A stretch of DNA of 64,000 nucleotides, from contig NZ_JBAMDD010000001.1 of NCBI RefSeq assembly GCF_036961565.1, positions 62,001-126,000 of the forward strand, written 5' to 3'. Source of the DNA: Chitinimonas sp036961565. GTDB lineage: Bacteria > Pseudomonadota > Gammaproteobacteria > Burkholderiales > Chitinimonadaceae. Positions 1 through 9,336 of the stretch are shown here, piece by piece; position 1 is the first letter of the stretch, and each line of letters starts with the position of its first letter. Made by a program: the position numbers and the translations under genes. The notes below the pieces were generated by a model. The model had not been told where the DNA came from. It saw only the letters and a program-made list of their open reading frames with translations, and ran no database searches.

Positions 1-450
1 AGCCTGCTGGGCGGCCTGCTCTGCCGGTGTACTGGCCAGCAGCTGCCAGGAATCCAGGGTGTCGAGAAAGAAGTGCCGCCAGCCCTGCTGCCACAAGGGG
101 GTGATGATCTGCTCGACAAAGAAGGCAGGCCATTCGGGCTGGCTCTGGTCAATGATCTTGCCACCCCAGGCGGGGTTGCTGCTAGGGAGCCAGGCCGAGG
201 GGATCTTGCCGGCATAGCTGCGGCGCGCCTCCACTTCGCCGACGCTGACATAGGCGAACCAGTCGGTTTCGGGGCTGGCTGCCGGCGCGGCCTTGAAGTG
301 GTCGGGCTCCAGCACTACCCAGTCGAAGGCGCGCAGCTCATTCATTGGGGGCTGAGCGCCATAGAAGAAAGCGACAGCCGGCTTGCCACTGGCCGTGGCC
401 AGGCAGGCCAACAGCGCAGCGATCAGGGTACGGCAGAATTTTTGCAGCAT
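1..450 (-). CDS. pelA: PelA-like exopolysaccharide hydrolase/deacetylase, N-terminal part (runs off the window)
   Basis: The first 150 codons of a leftward gene are present and stay open to the window edge. The start codon is at 450-448, 7 bases after the stop of the epimerase gene, so the two are almost certainly co-transcribed. Residues 1 to about 22 look like a Sec signal peptide (basic start, then LIAALLACLATA). The following segment reads AVAFFYGAQPPMNELRAFDW and then VLEPDHF, which I recognise as the start of the periplasmic TIM-barrel hydrolase domain of PelA, the protein that cleaves and deacetylates the GalNAc/GlcNAc-rich Pel polysaccharide. The C-terminal deacetylase domain would lie outside the window. 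A free-standing glycoside hydrolase of the same fold is the alternative, but the epimerase upstream favours PelA. Confidence 0.72.
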   Translation of the reverse strand, partial: MLQKFCRTLIAALLACLATASGKPAVAFFYGAQPPMNELRAFDWVVLEPDHFKAAPAASPETDWFAYVSVGEVEARRSYAGKIPSAWLPSSNPAWGGKIIDQSQPEWPAFFVEQIITPLWQQGWRHFFLDTLDSWQLLASTPAEQAAQQA

Positions 451-457
451 AGGTCGC

Positions 458-1369
458 TTAGCCGGCCAGCAACTTGGCCAGGCCTTGTTCCAGGGTGACA
501 AAGTCAAAATGCCCAAGCGCCGCCAGCAAGGCGCTGTTGTGTGCGGCAGAGTGGACGATGTCGCCTGAACGTGCGGGTTGATGGCTGACATCGAGCTGCT
601 TGCCGACCACCTGCCCGAAGCTGGCGATGACCTGGTTGAGGGTACGGCTTTGGCCCGTGGCCACATTCAATACCCCGGTCTGATCGGCGAACAGGGCACG
701 CCGGTTGGCTTCGGCCACATCGCCGACATAGATGAAGTCGCGGGTTTGCTCGCCATCGCCAAAGACCAGCAGGGTGGCTTGCTGCTCGATTCGCTCCTTG
801 AACTTGGACAGTACGCCTGCGTAGGGCGAGCGCGGATCCTGGCGTGGTCCAAACACATTGAAGTAGCGCAAGCCCAGGCAGGACATGCCGTAGAGTTCGG
901 CGTAGAGCTTGGCATACTGATCATTGATCAGTTTTTCGAGGCCATAGGGCGAGGCGGGGTGGACAGCCGAGCCCTCGCTGAGCGGTAGCGTGATGGGTTG
1001 ACCATAGACAGCCGCCGAGGAGGCATAGACAAAGCGTTGGACGCCCGCCTGGCGTGCGGCATCCAGCACATTGATAAAGCCGGTGAGATTGCGTTCGGCC
1101 GAGGTGGGCGGTGCATCGACCGAGGCTTGCACCGAGACCTGCGCTGCCAGGTGCAGAACGCGATCAACACCCTGCATGGCATGCATGACTGCCTGGGGGT
1201 TGCGGATATCACCTATCAGCATTTCCAGTTGGGGATGGTCTGGCAGGTTATCGGGCCGGCCGGTACTGAGGTCGTCCAGTACGCGTACCGCATGGCCCTG
1301 CGAGAGCAGGTTCTCAACCGTGTGTGAGCCGATGAAGCCTGCGCCGCCGGTGACCAGTATCTTGCTCAT
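458..1369 (-). CDS. pelX: NAD-dependent sugar C4-epimerase, PelX-like (UDP-GlcNAc/UDP-Glc 4-epimerase)
   Basis: This 303-residue protein is an extended short-chain dehydrogenase. It has the Rossmann motif GGAGFIG at residues 8-14 and the catalytic pair YGLEK (Tyr and Lys three apart) preceded by the SSAAVYG serine motif. It closely resembles UDP-sugar 4-epimerases. Its stop lies 7 bases before the start of the PelA-like gene. In Pseudomonas protegens and several betaproteobacteria an epimerase called PelX heads the pel operon and supplies UDP-GalNAc, so the same role is inferred here. Housekeeping GalE is the alternative. The start at 1369 follows a G-rich stretch that could act as ribosome binding site. 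Transcription diverges from cmk. Confidence 0.8.
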   Translation of the reverse strand: MSKILVTGGAGFIGSHTVENLLSQGHAVRVLDDLSTGRPDNLPDHPQLEMLIGDIRNPQAVMHAMQGVDRVLHLAAQVSVQASVDAPPTSAERNLTGFINVLDAARQAGVQRFVYASSAAVYGQPITLPLSEGSAVHPASPYGLEKLINDQYAKLYAELYGMSCLGLRYFNVFGPRQDPRSPYAGVLSKFKERIEQQATLLVFGDGEQTRDFIYVGDVAEANRRALFADQTGVLNVATGQSRTLNQVIASFGQVVGKQLDVSHQPARSGDIVHSAAHNSALLAALGHFDFVTLEQGLAKLLAG

Positions 1370-1768
1370 GCCCCAACCCTTCTTGCCCTAGTAGGCAATG
1401 TTGTTTCAGGCCCGCATTGGAACAGGCTTGCCTGCTGCGCACAACAAGACTATTCGAACCTGCTGATATGCCCGCATAGCATTGATGCTGCTGGTTTCAT
1501 GATGTTGGAATATTAGCCTACCAGTAGGCCGTGGTAGCCCTTGGTTTCTCGCCTGTCATAACAAGAATAGGTGCTTGTGGATAAGTCAGTGGTGAAAGCA
1601 GGATGCTGCAATAAATATATTTTTACCCTATGTGACTGATGTGCCGCAGTCGTTGCTCGGCTGTGCCGTAGTTAGGCTCGACAGGCCGCGCCTGCGCGTA
1701 GAAAATCCGCCACCGCGCCAAGTGACACGCGCCCAGCAACTTGTTCCAATCAATCCGGAAGACCCGAC
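1370..1768. promoter_or_regulatory. 399-bp divergent intergenic region between pelX and cmk
   Basis: No convincing gene is seen. The region should hold promoters for both the leftward pel genes and the rightward cmk operon. A perfect 14-base palindrome (GCCTAC-CA-GTAGGC) lies at 1516-1529, and an AT-rich stretch at 1608-1626 includes a TATATT at 1616-1621. Neither could be tied to a clear -35 element, so specific promoter positions are not claimed. The gene usually found immediately before cmk in this group, aroA, is not here. Confidence 0.4.
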
Positions 1769-2452
1769 ATGCGCCCTATCCCTGTCATTGCCATCGATGG
1801 CCCATCTGCTTCGGGCAAAGGTACGGTCGCCGCGCGCGTGGCGGCGGCACTGGGTTGGCACTATCTGGACAGTGGCGCGCTGTATAGGCTCACCGCGCTG
1901 GCGGTATTGCAGCGAGGCCTGCAACTGGATGATGCCCAGCAGGTAACGGCGGTCGCTGCGGCACTGGATGTGAGTTTTCTGGAGGGCATGATCTTGCTGG
2001 ATGGCGAGGATGCCACGGAGTTGATACGCGCCGAGGCCGTGGGTGAGGCGGCCTCCAAGGTGGCGGTATTGCCCACGGTACGGGCGGCCTTGCTGCAGCG
2101 GCAACGTGACTTTGCCCGTGCGCCAGGGCTGGTAGCCGACGGTCGGGATATGGGTTCAGCGGTGTTCCCCGAGGCCACATTGAAGGTGTTTTTGACCGCC
2201 AGTGCAGAAGAACGCGCCAGTCGACGCTATAAGCAGTTGATTGCAAAAGGGGAATCGGTTAACATCTTGCAGATTTTGCAGGACATAGAGCAGCGGGATG
2301 CGCGTGATCGCGCCCGCAGCGTAGCGCCGTTGCAGCAATTGCCTGATGCGCATTTGCTGGATACAACGCAACTATCCATAGAGCAGGCCGTCAAGGCTGT
2401 GCTTGATTGGTGGCAGGCGGTTTCGCCCGAATACGCGGGCAAACTGTCGTAG
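1769..2452 (+). CDS. cmk: Cytidylate kinase
   Basis: This is a 227-residue P-loop kinase that phosphorylates CMP and dCMP in the cytoplasm. The Walker A motif GPSASGKGT is at residues 11-19, followed by the YLDSGALYR segment that contacts the nucleotide, and DGRDMGS in the middle of the protein. The length matches bacterial Cmk. It is followed 112 bases later by rpsA, the classical cmk-rpsA order of proteobacteria. The usual upstream neighbour aroA is instead at 36590-37900. Confidence 0.97.
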   Translation: MRPIPVIAIDGPSASGKGTVAARVAAALGWHYLDSGALYRLTALAVLQRGLQLDDAQQVTAVAAALDVSFLEGMILLDGEDATELIRAEAVGEAASKVAVLPTVRAALLQRQRDFARAPGLVADGRDMGSAVFPEATLKVFLTASAEERASRRYKQLIAKGESVNILQILQDIEQRDARDRARSVAPLQQLPDAHLLDTTQLSIEQAVKAVLDWWQAVSPEYAGKLS

Positions 2453-2564
2453 CGATACCAGGTCGCTGCGGCAGCAAAGGTGCCGGTACTTGCGCAAGGC
2501 AGGTCCGGCGTTTCACAACTTGACCCCACAGGCAGTACACGTGGGCTATCTGGATAAATCTGAA

Positions 2565-4265
2565 ATGACTACCGAAGTTTCTTCCATGGAAAGTTTTGCC
2601 GCCCTCTTCGAGGAAAGCCTGGCGCGCCAAGAGATGCGCACCGGCGAAGTAATCACTGCTGAAGTGGTTGCCGTCGAAGACAAGGTGGTGATCGTCAACG
2701 CCGGCCTGAAGTCCGAGTCGCTGATCGACATCAATGAATTCAAGAACGACCAAGGCGTGGTTGACGTCAAGGTTGGCGACTTCGTGCAAGTTGCCATCGA
2801 CAGCGTTGAAAACGGTTTCGGCGAGACCAAGCTGTCGCGCGACAAGGCCAAGCGCCTGGCCGCCTGGATAGACCTGGAAGAAGCGCTGGAGCAAGGCGTC
2901 ATCAAGACCGGTCTGATTTCGGGCAAGGTCAAGGGTGGTCTGACCGTCATGATCAACGGCATCCGCGCCTTCCTGCCGGGTTCGCTGGTCGACATCCGTC
3001 CGATCAAGGACACCACGCCTTTCGAAGGCAAGGACATCGAGTTCAAGGTTATCAAGCTGGACCGCAAGCGCAACAACGTGGTTGTGTCGCGCCGTGCCGT
3101 GCTGGAAGAGACCATGGGCGAAGAGCGCGAAAAGCTGCTGTCCACCCTGTCCGAAGGCGCTACCGTCAAGGGTATCGTCAAGAACATCACCGACTACGGT
3201 GCGTTCGTGGACTTGGGCGGTATCGATGGCCTGCTGCACATCACCGATCTGGCCTGGCGCCGTGTCAAGCATCCGAGCGAAGTGCTCACCGTCGGTGACG
3301 AAGTTACCGCCAAGGTGCTCAAGTTCGACCAAGAGAAGAACCGCGTTTCCCTGGGCCTCAAGCAGCTCGGCGAAGATCCGTGGGTGGGCCTGGCTCGCCG
3401 CTACCCGCAGAGCACCCGCCTGTTCGGTAAGGTTACCAACATCACCGACTACGGCGCCTTCGTTGAAATCGAACAAGGTATCGAAGGTCTGGTCCACGTG
3501 TCCGAAATGGACTGGACCAACAAGAACATCCACCCGACCAAGGTCGTCCAACTGGGCGATGAAGTCGAAGTGATGATTCTGGAGATCGACGAAGACCGTC
3601 GTCGTATCAGCCTGGGCATGAAGCAGTGCATGGCCAACCCCTGGGACGATTTCCAGGCTTCCTACAAGAAGGGCGACAAGATCAAGGGCGCCATCAAGTC
3701 GATTACCGACTTCGGTGTGTTCATTGGTCTGCCAGGCGGCATCGATGGCCTGGTTCACCTGTCCGACCTGTCCTGGAACCTGCCAGGCGAAGAAGCTGTT
3801 CGCAACTACAAGAAGGGCGACGAAGTGGAAGCCATCGTGCTGTCCATTGACGTCGAGCGCGAGCGCATCTCCATGGGCATCAAGCAAATGGAAGGCGATC
3901 CGTTCAACAACTTCGTGTCGACCAACGACAAGGGCGCTATCGTCAAGGGTATCGTCAAGTCGCTGGACGCCAAGGGTGCCGTTGTTGCCCTGTCCGAAGA
4001 AGTTGAAGGCTACCTGCGTGCTACCGAAGTCTCGCGCGACCGCGTTGAGAACATCGGTACCGTGCTGAAGGAAGGCGACGAAGTCGAAGCCATGATCATC
4101 AACGTTGATCGCAAGAACCGCTCGATCAACCTGTCGATCAAGGCCAAGGATCAGTCGGATGACTCCAGCGCCATGACCAAGCTGGCTGGTGAATCGGCTG
4201 GCAACGCTGGCACGACCAGCCTGGGTGCACTGCTGAAGGCCAAGCTCTCGGGCAACCAAGAGTAA
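2565..4265 (+). CDS. rpsA: 30S ribosomal protein S1
   Basis: The 566-residue protein carries six S1/OB-fold repeats, beginning at about residues 24, 107, 192, 277, 364 and 451, with the repeated signatures ITDYGAFV and SLGMKQ. S1 brings mRNA to the 30S subunit. The frame is open upstream to 2403, but that extension is arginine/cysteine-rich and overlaps cmk; the family-typical beginning (MTTEV, then SMESFAALFEESL) sets the start at 2565. An internal Met at 2586 is a second option. No strong Shine-Dalgarno precedes the start, as is known for other rpsA leaders, which are translationally autoregulated by S1. Codon use is strongly biased, as expected for a highly expressed gene. Confidence 0.97.
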   Translation: MTTEVSSMESFAALFEESLARQEMRTGEVITAEVVAVEDKVVIVNAGLKSESLIDINEFKNDQGVVDVKVGDFVQVAIDSVENGFGETKLSRDKAKRLAAWIDLEEALEQGVIKTGLISGKVKGGLTVMINGIRAFLPGSLVDIRPIKDTTPFEGKDIEFKVIKLDRKRNNVVVSRRAVLEETMGEEREKLLSTLSEGATVKGIVKNITDYGAFVDLGGIDGLLHITDLAWRRVKHPSEVLTVGDEVTAKVLKFDQEKNRVSLGLKQLGEDPWVGLARRYPQSTRLFGKVTNITDYGAFVEIEQGIEGLVHVSEMDWTNKNIHPTKVVQLGDEVEVMILEIDEDRRRISLGMKQCMANPWDDFQASYKKGDKIKGAIKSITDFGVFIGLPGGIDGLVHLSDLSWNLPGEEAVRNYKKGDEVEAIVLSIDVERERISMGIKQMEGDPFNNFVSTNDKGAIVKGIVKSLDAKGAVVALSEEVEGYLRATEVSRDRVENIGTVLKEGDEVEAMIINVDRKNRSINLSIKAKDQSDDSSAMTKLAGESAGNAGTTSLGALLKAKLSGNQE

Positions 4266-4289
4266 TCGGCGATGTCGTCCGGTAGCCCC

Positions 4290-4577
4290 ATGACCAAGTC
4301 CGAGCTGATCGCCAAGCTGGCGGAGCGTTACCCGCAGCTCGTGGCGAAGGACGCCGAACTGGCCGTGAAGACGATACTTGATGCCATGGCCAGCAGTCTG
4401 GCCAGTGGTCAACGTATCGAAATTCGGGGGTTCGGCAGCTTTGACCTGAACTACCGGCCGCCACGTGTGGGGCGCAATCCGAAATCCGGGACGAAAGTCG
4501 CGGTGCCGGAGAAGTACGTGCCCCATTTCAAGGCCGGTAAAGAGCTGCGCGAGCGAGTGGACGGCCAGGAGGCATAA
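4290..4577 (+). CDS. ihfB: Integration host factor beta subunit
   Basis: The 95-residue DNA-bending protein pairs with IHF-alpha. It has the HU/IHF signature RGFGSFDLNYRPPRVGRNP, including the proline of RNP (residue 64) that intercalates into the bent DNA. The start at 4290 (MTKSELI) fits the family; an in-frame ATG at 4272 would add six unusual residues. It begins 24 bases after rpsA and is followed by a strong terminator, closing the cmk-rpsA-ihfB unit. Confidence 0.97.
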   Translation: MTKSELIAKLAERYPQLVAKDAELAVKTILDAMASSLASGQRIEIRGFGSFDLNYRPPRVGRNPKSGTKVAVPEKYVPHFKAGKELRERVDGQEA

Positions 4578-4612
4578 AGCCTGGCTGTTCCATCGGACTT
4601 GCATCCAGTAAG

Positions 4613-4648
4613 AAAACGCGACGTCGCAAGACGTCGCGTTTTTCTTTT
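4613..4648 (+). terminator. Rho-independent terminator after ihfB
   Basis: A perfect 13-bp stem (4613-4625 with 4630-4642) closes a GCAA tetraloop and runs into a T-rich tract (TTTTTCTTTT). The stem ends in A:T pairs matching the T tract. It separates ihfB from lapA, so lapA/lapB need their own promoter. Confidence 0.93.
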
Positions 4649-4735
4649 GTGCAGGCCCAAGCAAGTAAAACCGATGGCATGCCCGCTTCCCTGGCGACCT
4701 CGGCTAAAATGACGGTCTATTCCAAGGAGCTGTCC

Positions 4736-5044
4736 GTGCGCTATCTCGCCTGGTTCATCAAGATTGCCCTGTTTTTGTTCCTGTTTGCCTTTGCCATCAA
4801 GAATATGGCCATGGTGACCTTGCATGGGCTGCTGGACATGCAGTGGCAAGCACCGTTGGCGCTGGTGCTGTTTGGCGCCTTTGTACTGGGTGCGCTGGCA
4901 GGCGTGCTAGCCATGTTGCTGCAGGTGGCGCGGCTCAAGCGTGAACTACAGCAGCTTAAGCAGCACAAAGAGAGCGGCGTACCCGCAGTGACTGAGCCGG
5001 CAGACCGGGTGGAGCCTTCGGTGCCGCTAGATGCGGTGATCTGA
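4736..5044 (+). CDS. lapA: Lipopolysaccharide assembly protein LapA (YciS family)
   Basis: A 102-residue inner-membrane protein starting at GTG 4736, chosen because AAGGAG at 4724-4729 sits six bases upstream. The frame stays open to 4649, but using an upstream ATG would bury this ribosome binding site. It has two hydrophobic helices (about residues 3-22 and 40-63) and a cytoplasmic coiled tail rich in Leu/Lys/Gln. The length equals that of E. coli LapA. With LapB it helps FtsH control LpxC and thus the rate of LPS synthesis. lapB follows after 25 bases. Confidence 0.92.
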   Translation: MRYLAWFIKIALFLFLFAFAIKNMAMVTLHGLLDMQWQAPLALVLFGAFVLGALAGVLAMLLQVARLKRELQQLKQHKESGVPAVTEPADRVEPSVPLDAVI

Positions 5045-5069
5045 GTAAAACAATAACAAGGAATTACCT

Positions 5070-6233
5070 GTGGAATTCGAAGCCTGGTGGCTGATACTTT
5101 TCCCGTTGTGTTTCGGCCTGGGTTGGCTGGCGGCACGCGTCGACATACGGCATATTCTGTCCGATTCAAAACTGCTGCCACGGCAATACTTCGAGGGCCT
5201 CAACCATTTGCTGAATGAGCGCACCGACAAGGCTGTCGATGTGTTTGTTGATTTGGCGCGCAACCATAGCGAGACCATAGAGCTGCAGTTTGCCCTGGGC
5301 CATCTGTTTCGCAAGAAAGGTGAAATCGAGCGCGCCATAAGGATGCACCAGAAGCTGCTGGCGCGGCCTGAGCTCAAGCTGTTCGACAAACAGTCCGCCA
5401 CATTCGAGCTGGCGCTGGATTTCATGAAGGCCGGCCTGTTCGACCGGGCGGAGGAGCTGTTTGGCAAGCTCGATGACACCGAATTTGCCCGTGCGGCCCG
5501 GCGCCACCTGCTGGATATCTACCAGCAGGAGAAAGAGTGGCACAAGGCGATTGAGACCGCGCAACAGTTGCGCGATACCAGCCACACCTACCAGCACGAA
5601 ATTGCCGAGTTCTATTGCGAGTTGGCCACAGCGGCCATGACACGGTCGCAGCCGCAGGAGGCCAGGCAGTTTCTGCAGCAGGCGCTGGCCGAGCATCGCA
5701 AGTGTGTGCGGGCCAATCTGTTGCTGGGCGAGCTGGCAGCCAACGAGGGGCAGTATGAAGCCGCCATCGATGCCTGGCTCAAGATAGAGTCGCAGGACCA
5801 TCGCTTCCTGCCCTTTGCTGCGCGCAAATTGCTGGATGCCTATGACAAGCTGGCCAAGTCCGAAGAGGGCACCGCCTTGCTCAAGGGCTTTCTCTCCACC
5901 TATCCCGAGCTGGATATGCTGGACGTGGTCGTGGAGCGCATTGCCGCCCAGGAATCGGAGCTGGCAGCTTATGAATGGCTGCGTGAGGAATTGCGGCGCA
6001 ATCCCAATATGACGGGCCTGCTCAAGCTGCTGGAGGCCCAGGCCAAGGCTGCGCCGCCAGAGCGACAGGCCGAGCTCGATACCATGCTGCGGCTGACCCA
6101 GGAATCAACGCGTGGGCTCAGCATGTACCACTGTGCCTCCTGCGGCTTCAAGGCGCGCCAGTATTTCTGGCGCTGCCCGGCCTGCAATGACTGGGAGCGC
6201 TTCCTGCCGGCCCGTGGCCAGACCCGTTCCTGA
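5070..6233 (+). CDS. lapB: Lipopolysaccharide assembly protein LapB (YciM), TPR and rubredoxin-like metal site
   Basis: A 387-residue protein starting at GTG 5070 with an AAGGAA-like site just upstream. It has one N-terminal membrane helix (residues 4-22, WWLILFPLCFGLGWLAA), a series of tetratricopeptide repeats from about residue 40 to 340, and a C-terminal rubredoxin-like knuckle with two CxxC pairs (CASC and CPAC). In E. coli LapB recruits LpxC to FtsH and coordinates LPS synthesis with transport. Gene order lapA-lapB-pyrF matches enteric and neisserial genomes. Confidence 0.96.
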   Translation: MEFEAWWLILFPLCFGLGWLAARVDIRHILSDSKLLPRQYFEGLNHLLNERTDKAVDVFVDLARNHSETIELQFALGHLFRKKGEIERAIRMHQKLLARPELKLFDKQSATFELALDFMKAGLFDRAEELFGKLDDTEFARAARRHLLDIYQQEKEWHKAIETAQQLRDTSHTYQHEIAEFYCELATAAMTRSQPQEARQFLQQALAEHRKCVRANLLLGELAANEGQYEAAIDAWLKIESQDHRFLPFAARKLLDAYDKLAKSEEGTALLKGFLSTYPELDMLDVVVERIAAQESELAAYEWLREELRRNPNMTGLLKLLEAQAKAAPPERQAELDTMLRLTQESTRGLSMYHCASCGFKARQYFWRCPACNDWERFLPARGQTRS

Positions 6234-6265
6234 TCGTGCCATCCCTTTACCATTGAGAACCCGCC

Positions 6266-6967
<702 letters not shown>

Positions 6968-7002
6968 GGGGCGTGGGCCCCGCATAGGCGGAGCGCAAAC
7001 GC

Positions 7003-8316
7003 ATGAAGCTGACCATAGTCGGTACGGGTTATGTGGGCTTGGTGACAGGGGCTTGTCTGGCTGAAGTGGGTAACGAGGTGCTGTGTCTGGATGTGGATGC
7101 CAGCAAGGTGGCGGATCTGCGGGCCGGTATCATGCCCATACACGAGCCGGGCCTGGAGGCGCTGGTCAGCCGCAATCAGCAGGCCGGGCGGCTACGCTTT
7201 ACCACTGATGTGGATGAGGCCGTGGCTTATGCCACCCTGCAGATTATTGCGGTGGGTACGCCGCCGGGCGAGAACGGTGCGGCTGACCTGCAGCATGTGG
7301 TGGCTGCTGCGCGCCAGATAGGCCAGCGCATGACGGACTACAAGATCATCGTGGACAAATCTACCGTGCCGGTAGGGACAGCCGACAAGGTGGGCGAGGC
7401 GATTGCAGAAGAATTGGCGGGGCGGGGCGTGCAACTGCCCTATGCCGTGGTGTCCAACCCTGAGTTCCTGAAGGAAGGCGCGGCGGTAGAGGATTTCATG
7501 CGGCCCGACCGTATTGTAGTGGGCAGCGATGATGAGCGCGCCACTCAGTGGCTGAGGGCGCTCTACCAGCCTTTTCAGCGCAGCCACGAGCGGCTGGTGT
7601 TGATGGACGTGCGCTCGGCCGAGCTGACCAAGTATGCTGCCAATGCCATGCTGGCGACGCGTATTTCCTTCATGAACGAGATGGCCAATCTGGCGGAAGC
7701 CCTGCAGGCCGACATCGAGCAGGTACGGCGGGGCATAGGGGCCGATCCACGCATAGGCTACCAGTTCCTTTACCCGGGTGTCGGCTATGGTGGGTCGTGC
7801 TTTCCCAAGGATGTGCGAGCGCTGCGGCGTACGGCGGAGGCCCATGGCGTGCAACTGCGGGTGCTGGAGGCCGTGGAGGCGGCCAATGATGCGCAAAAGC
7901 ACAAGCTGGTGATCAAGCTGGTGCAGCGCCTGGGTGCCAGCCTGCGTGGTCGTTGCATCGCCCTGTGGGGACTGGCGTTCAAGCCGGATACCGATGATAT
8001 GCGCGAGGCGCCCAGCCTGACGGTGATAGACGGGCTGTTGGATAGAGGGGCGCGGGTGTCGGCCTATGACCCCACGGCCAGCAAGGCGGCGCGCAAACTC
8101 CTGGGCGAGCGCATACACTATGCAGCTAGCCCCATGGCGGCGCTGGAGGGCGCAGATGCTCTTCTGATCGCCACCGAATGGAAGGAATTTCGCAGCCCGG
8201 ATTTCGATGCCATCAAGCGCGCGCTAAAGCGGCCGCTGATTATCGACGGGCGTAATCTCTATGACCCGGCTTACCTGCGTGAACTGGGATTTGTCTACGA
8301 CGCAATAGGGCGTTGA
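7003..8316 (+). CDS. ugd: UDP-glucose 6-dehydrogenase
   Basis: This 437-residue enzyme oxidises UDP-glucose to UDP-glucuronate. It has the N-terminal NAD motif GTGYVG at residues 7-12, the substrate-binding helix region, and the catalytic cysteine in GGSCFPKD (about residue 266). The C-terminal UDP-binding domain is complete. A GGAG lies just upstream of the start. It is placed between pyrF and rfaE1; the product could feed capsule, Pel-like polysaccharide or LPS modification. Confidence 0.95.
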   Translation: MKLTIVGTGYVGLVTGACLAEVGNEVLCLDVDASKVADLRAGIMPIHEPGLEALVSRNQQAGRLRFTTDVDEAVAYATLQIIAVGTPPGENGAADLQHVVAAARQIGQRMTDYKIIVDKSTVPVGTADKVGEAIAEELAGRGVQLPYAVVSNPEFLKEGAAVEDFMRPDRIVVGSDDERATQWLRALYQPFQRSHERLVLMDVRSAELTKYAANAMLATRISFMNEMANLAEALQADIEQVRRGIGADPRIGYQFLYPGVGYGGSCFPKDVRALRRTAEAHGVQLRVLEAVEAANDAQKHKLVIKLVQRLGASLRGRCIALWGLAFKPDTDDMREAPSLTVIDGLLDRGARVSAYDPTASKAARKLLGERIHYAASPMAALEGADALLIATEWKEFRSPDFDAIKRALKRPLIIDGRNLYDPAYLRELGFVYDAIGR

Positions 8317-8326
8317 AAGGCCTGGA

Positions 8327-9265
8327 ATGAAGCATGAAGACTTGAGGCGCGCGCTGGCAGCATCGCGCGTGCTGGTGGTGGGCGATGTGATGCTGGACCG
8401 CTACTGGTTCGGCGATGTGGAGCGCATATCGCCCGAGGCGCCGGTGCCGGTGGCCAAGATCAGCCGTATCGAAGAGCGTGCCGGTGGTGCTGCCAACGTG
8501 GCGCGCAATATTGCGGCTATCGGTGGGCAAGCCACCCTGCTGTCGGTGGTGGGGGATGACGAGGCCGGCAGCGCGCTGCAAAGGCTGCTGAATGAGCATG
8601 GCGTGGCTACCAGCCTGCATCGCGATGCCAGCATCACCACCACGGTGAAGCTGCGTGTCGTGGCCAGGCAGCAGCAACTGATACGGCTGGACTTTGAGTA
8701 CAGCCCCAGTCACGAGGTATTGGCTGCCAAGCTGGATGACTTCCGCGCTGTACTGGCGCAGCATGATGTGGTGATACTGTCAGACTACGGCAAGGGTGGG
8801 CTGACACACGTGGCAACCATGATCGAAGCTGCCAGGGCTGCTGGCAAGCCGGTGTTGGTTGACCCGAAAGGCGATGACTACAGCCGCTACGCCGGCGCGA
8901 CCTTGCTGACGCCGAATCGTAGCGAACTGCGCGAGGTGACCGGGCGCTGGGGGAGCGAGGCGGAGTTGGTGGAGAAGGCTCAGCAATTGCGCACGCAATT
9001 GCGGCTGGACGCCTTGCTAGTGACACGCTCGGAAGAAGGCATGAGCCTGTTCGAGCCTGCTGGTGTGACCCATGAGCAGACACTGGCGCAGGAAGTGTTC
9101 GATGTATCGGGTGCGGGCGACACGGTGATCGCCACCCTGGCGGCCATGCTGGCAGCAGGTGAGAGCCTACCACGGGCCATGCAGTGGTCCAACCTGGCGG
9201 CGGGCATCGTGGTGGGCAAGCTGGGTACGGCGGTAGCCACGGCCGAGGAATTGTTCGAGCGTTGA
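8327..9265 (+). CDS. rfaE1: D-glycero-beta-D-manno-heptose-7-phosphate kinase
   Basis: A 312-residue PfkB-family sugar kinase that puts the 1-phosphate on heptose 7-phosphate for the LPS inner core. Visible features are VVGDVMLDRYWFG near the N terminus, the GGAANVARN substrate motif and the C-terminal PfkB signature DVSGAGDT. Only the kinase domain is present; the adenylyltransferase domain fused to it in E. coli HldE is absent, as in most betaproteobacteria where RfaE2 is separate. The start is 10 bases after ugd, implying one operon. The epimerase hldD, often next to it in Neisseriales, is not present here. Confidence 0.93.
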   Translation: MKHEDLRRALAASRVLVVGDVMLDRYWFGDVERISPEAPVPVAKISRIEERAGGAANVARNIAAIGGQATLLSVVGDDEAGSALQRLLNEHGVATSLHRDASITTTVKLRVVARQQQLIRLDFEYSPSHEVLAAKLDDFRAVLAQHDVVILSDYGKGGLTHVATMIEAARAAGKPVLVDPKGDDYSRYAGATLLTPNRSELREVTGRWGSEAELVEKAQQLRTQLRLDALLVTRSEEGMSLFEPAGVTHEQTLAQEVFDVSGAGDTVIATLAAMLAAGESLPRAMQWSNLAAGIVVGKLGTAVATAEELFER

Positions 9266-9336
9266 GCAGTTGCGTTTTTTTGGCAACCGGGAGGGTGTAC
9301 AAGGCCCGGTGCTTAACCACAAGGGAAGGAGCAACC

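Noticed and set aside
1516..1529. 14-base palindrome in the pelX-cmk gap as a regulator site.
   Set aside because: Single occurrence with no nearby promoter that I could define; left as a note in the intergenic entry only.
2403..2564. A longer N terminus of S1 reaching into cmk.
   Set aside because: The extension is Arg/Cys-rich, overlaps cmk and is absent from the S1 family; the start at 2565 fits.
2391..4664. A 757-codon open frame opposite rpsA and ihfB.
   Set aside because: Its sequence shows no family motifs and comes from the strong codon bias of the S1 and IHF genes on the plus strand.
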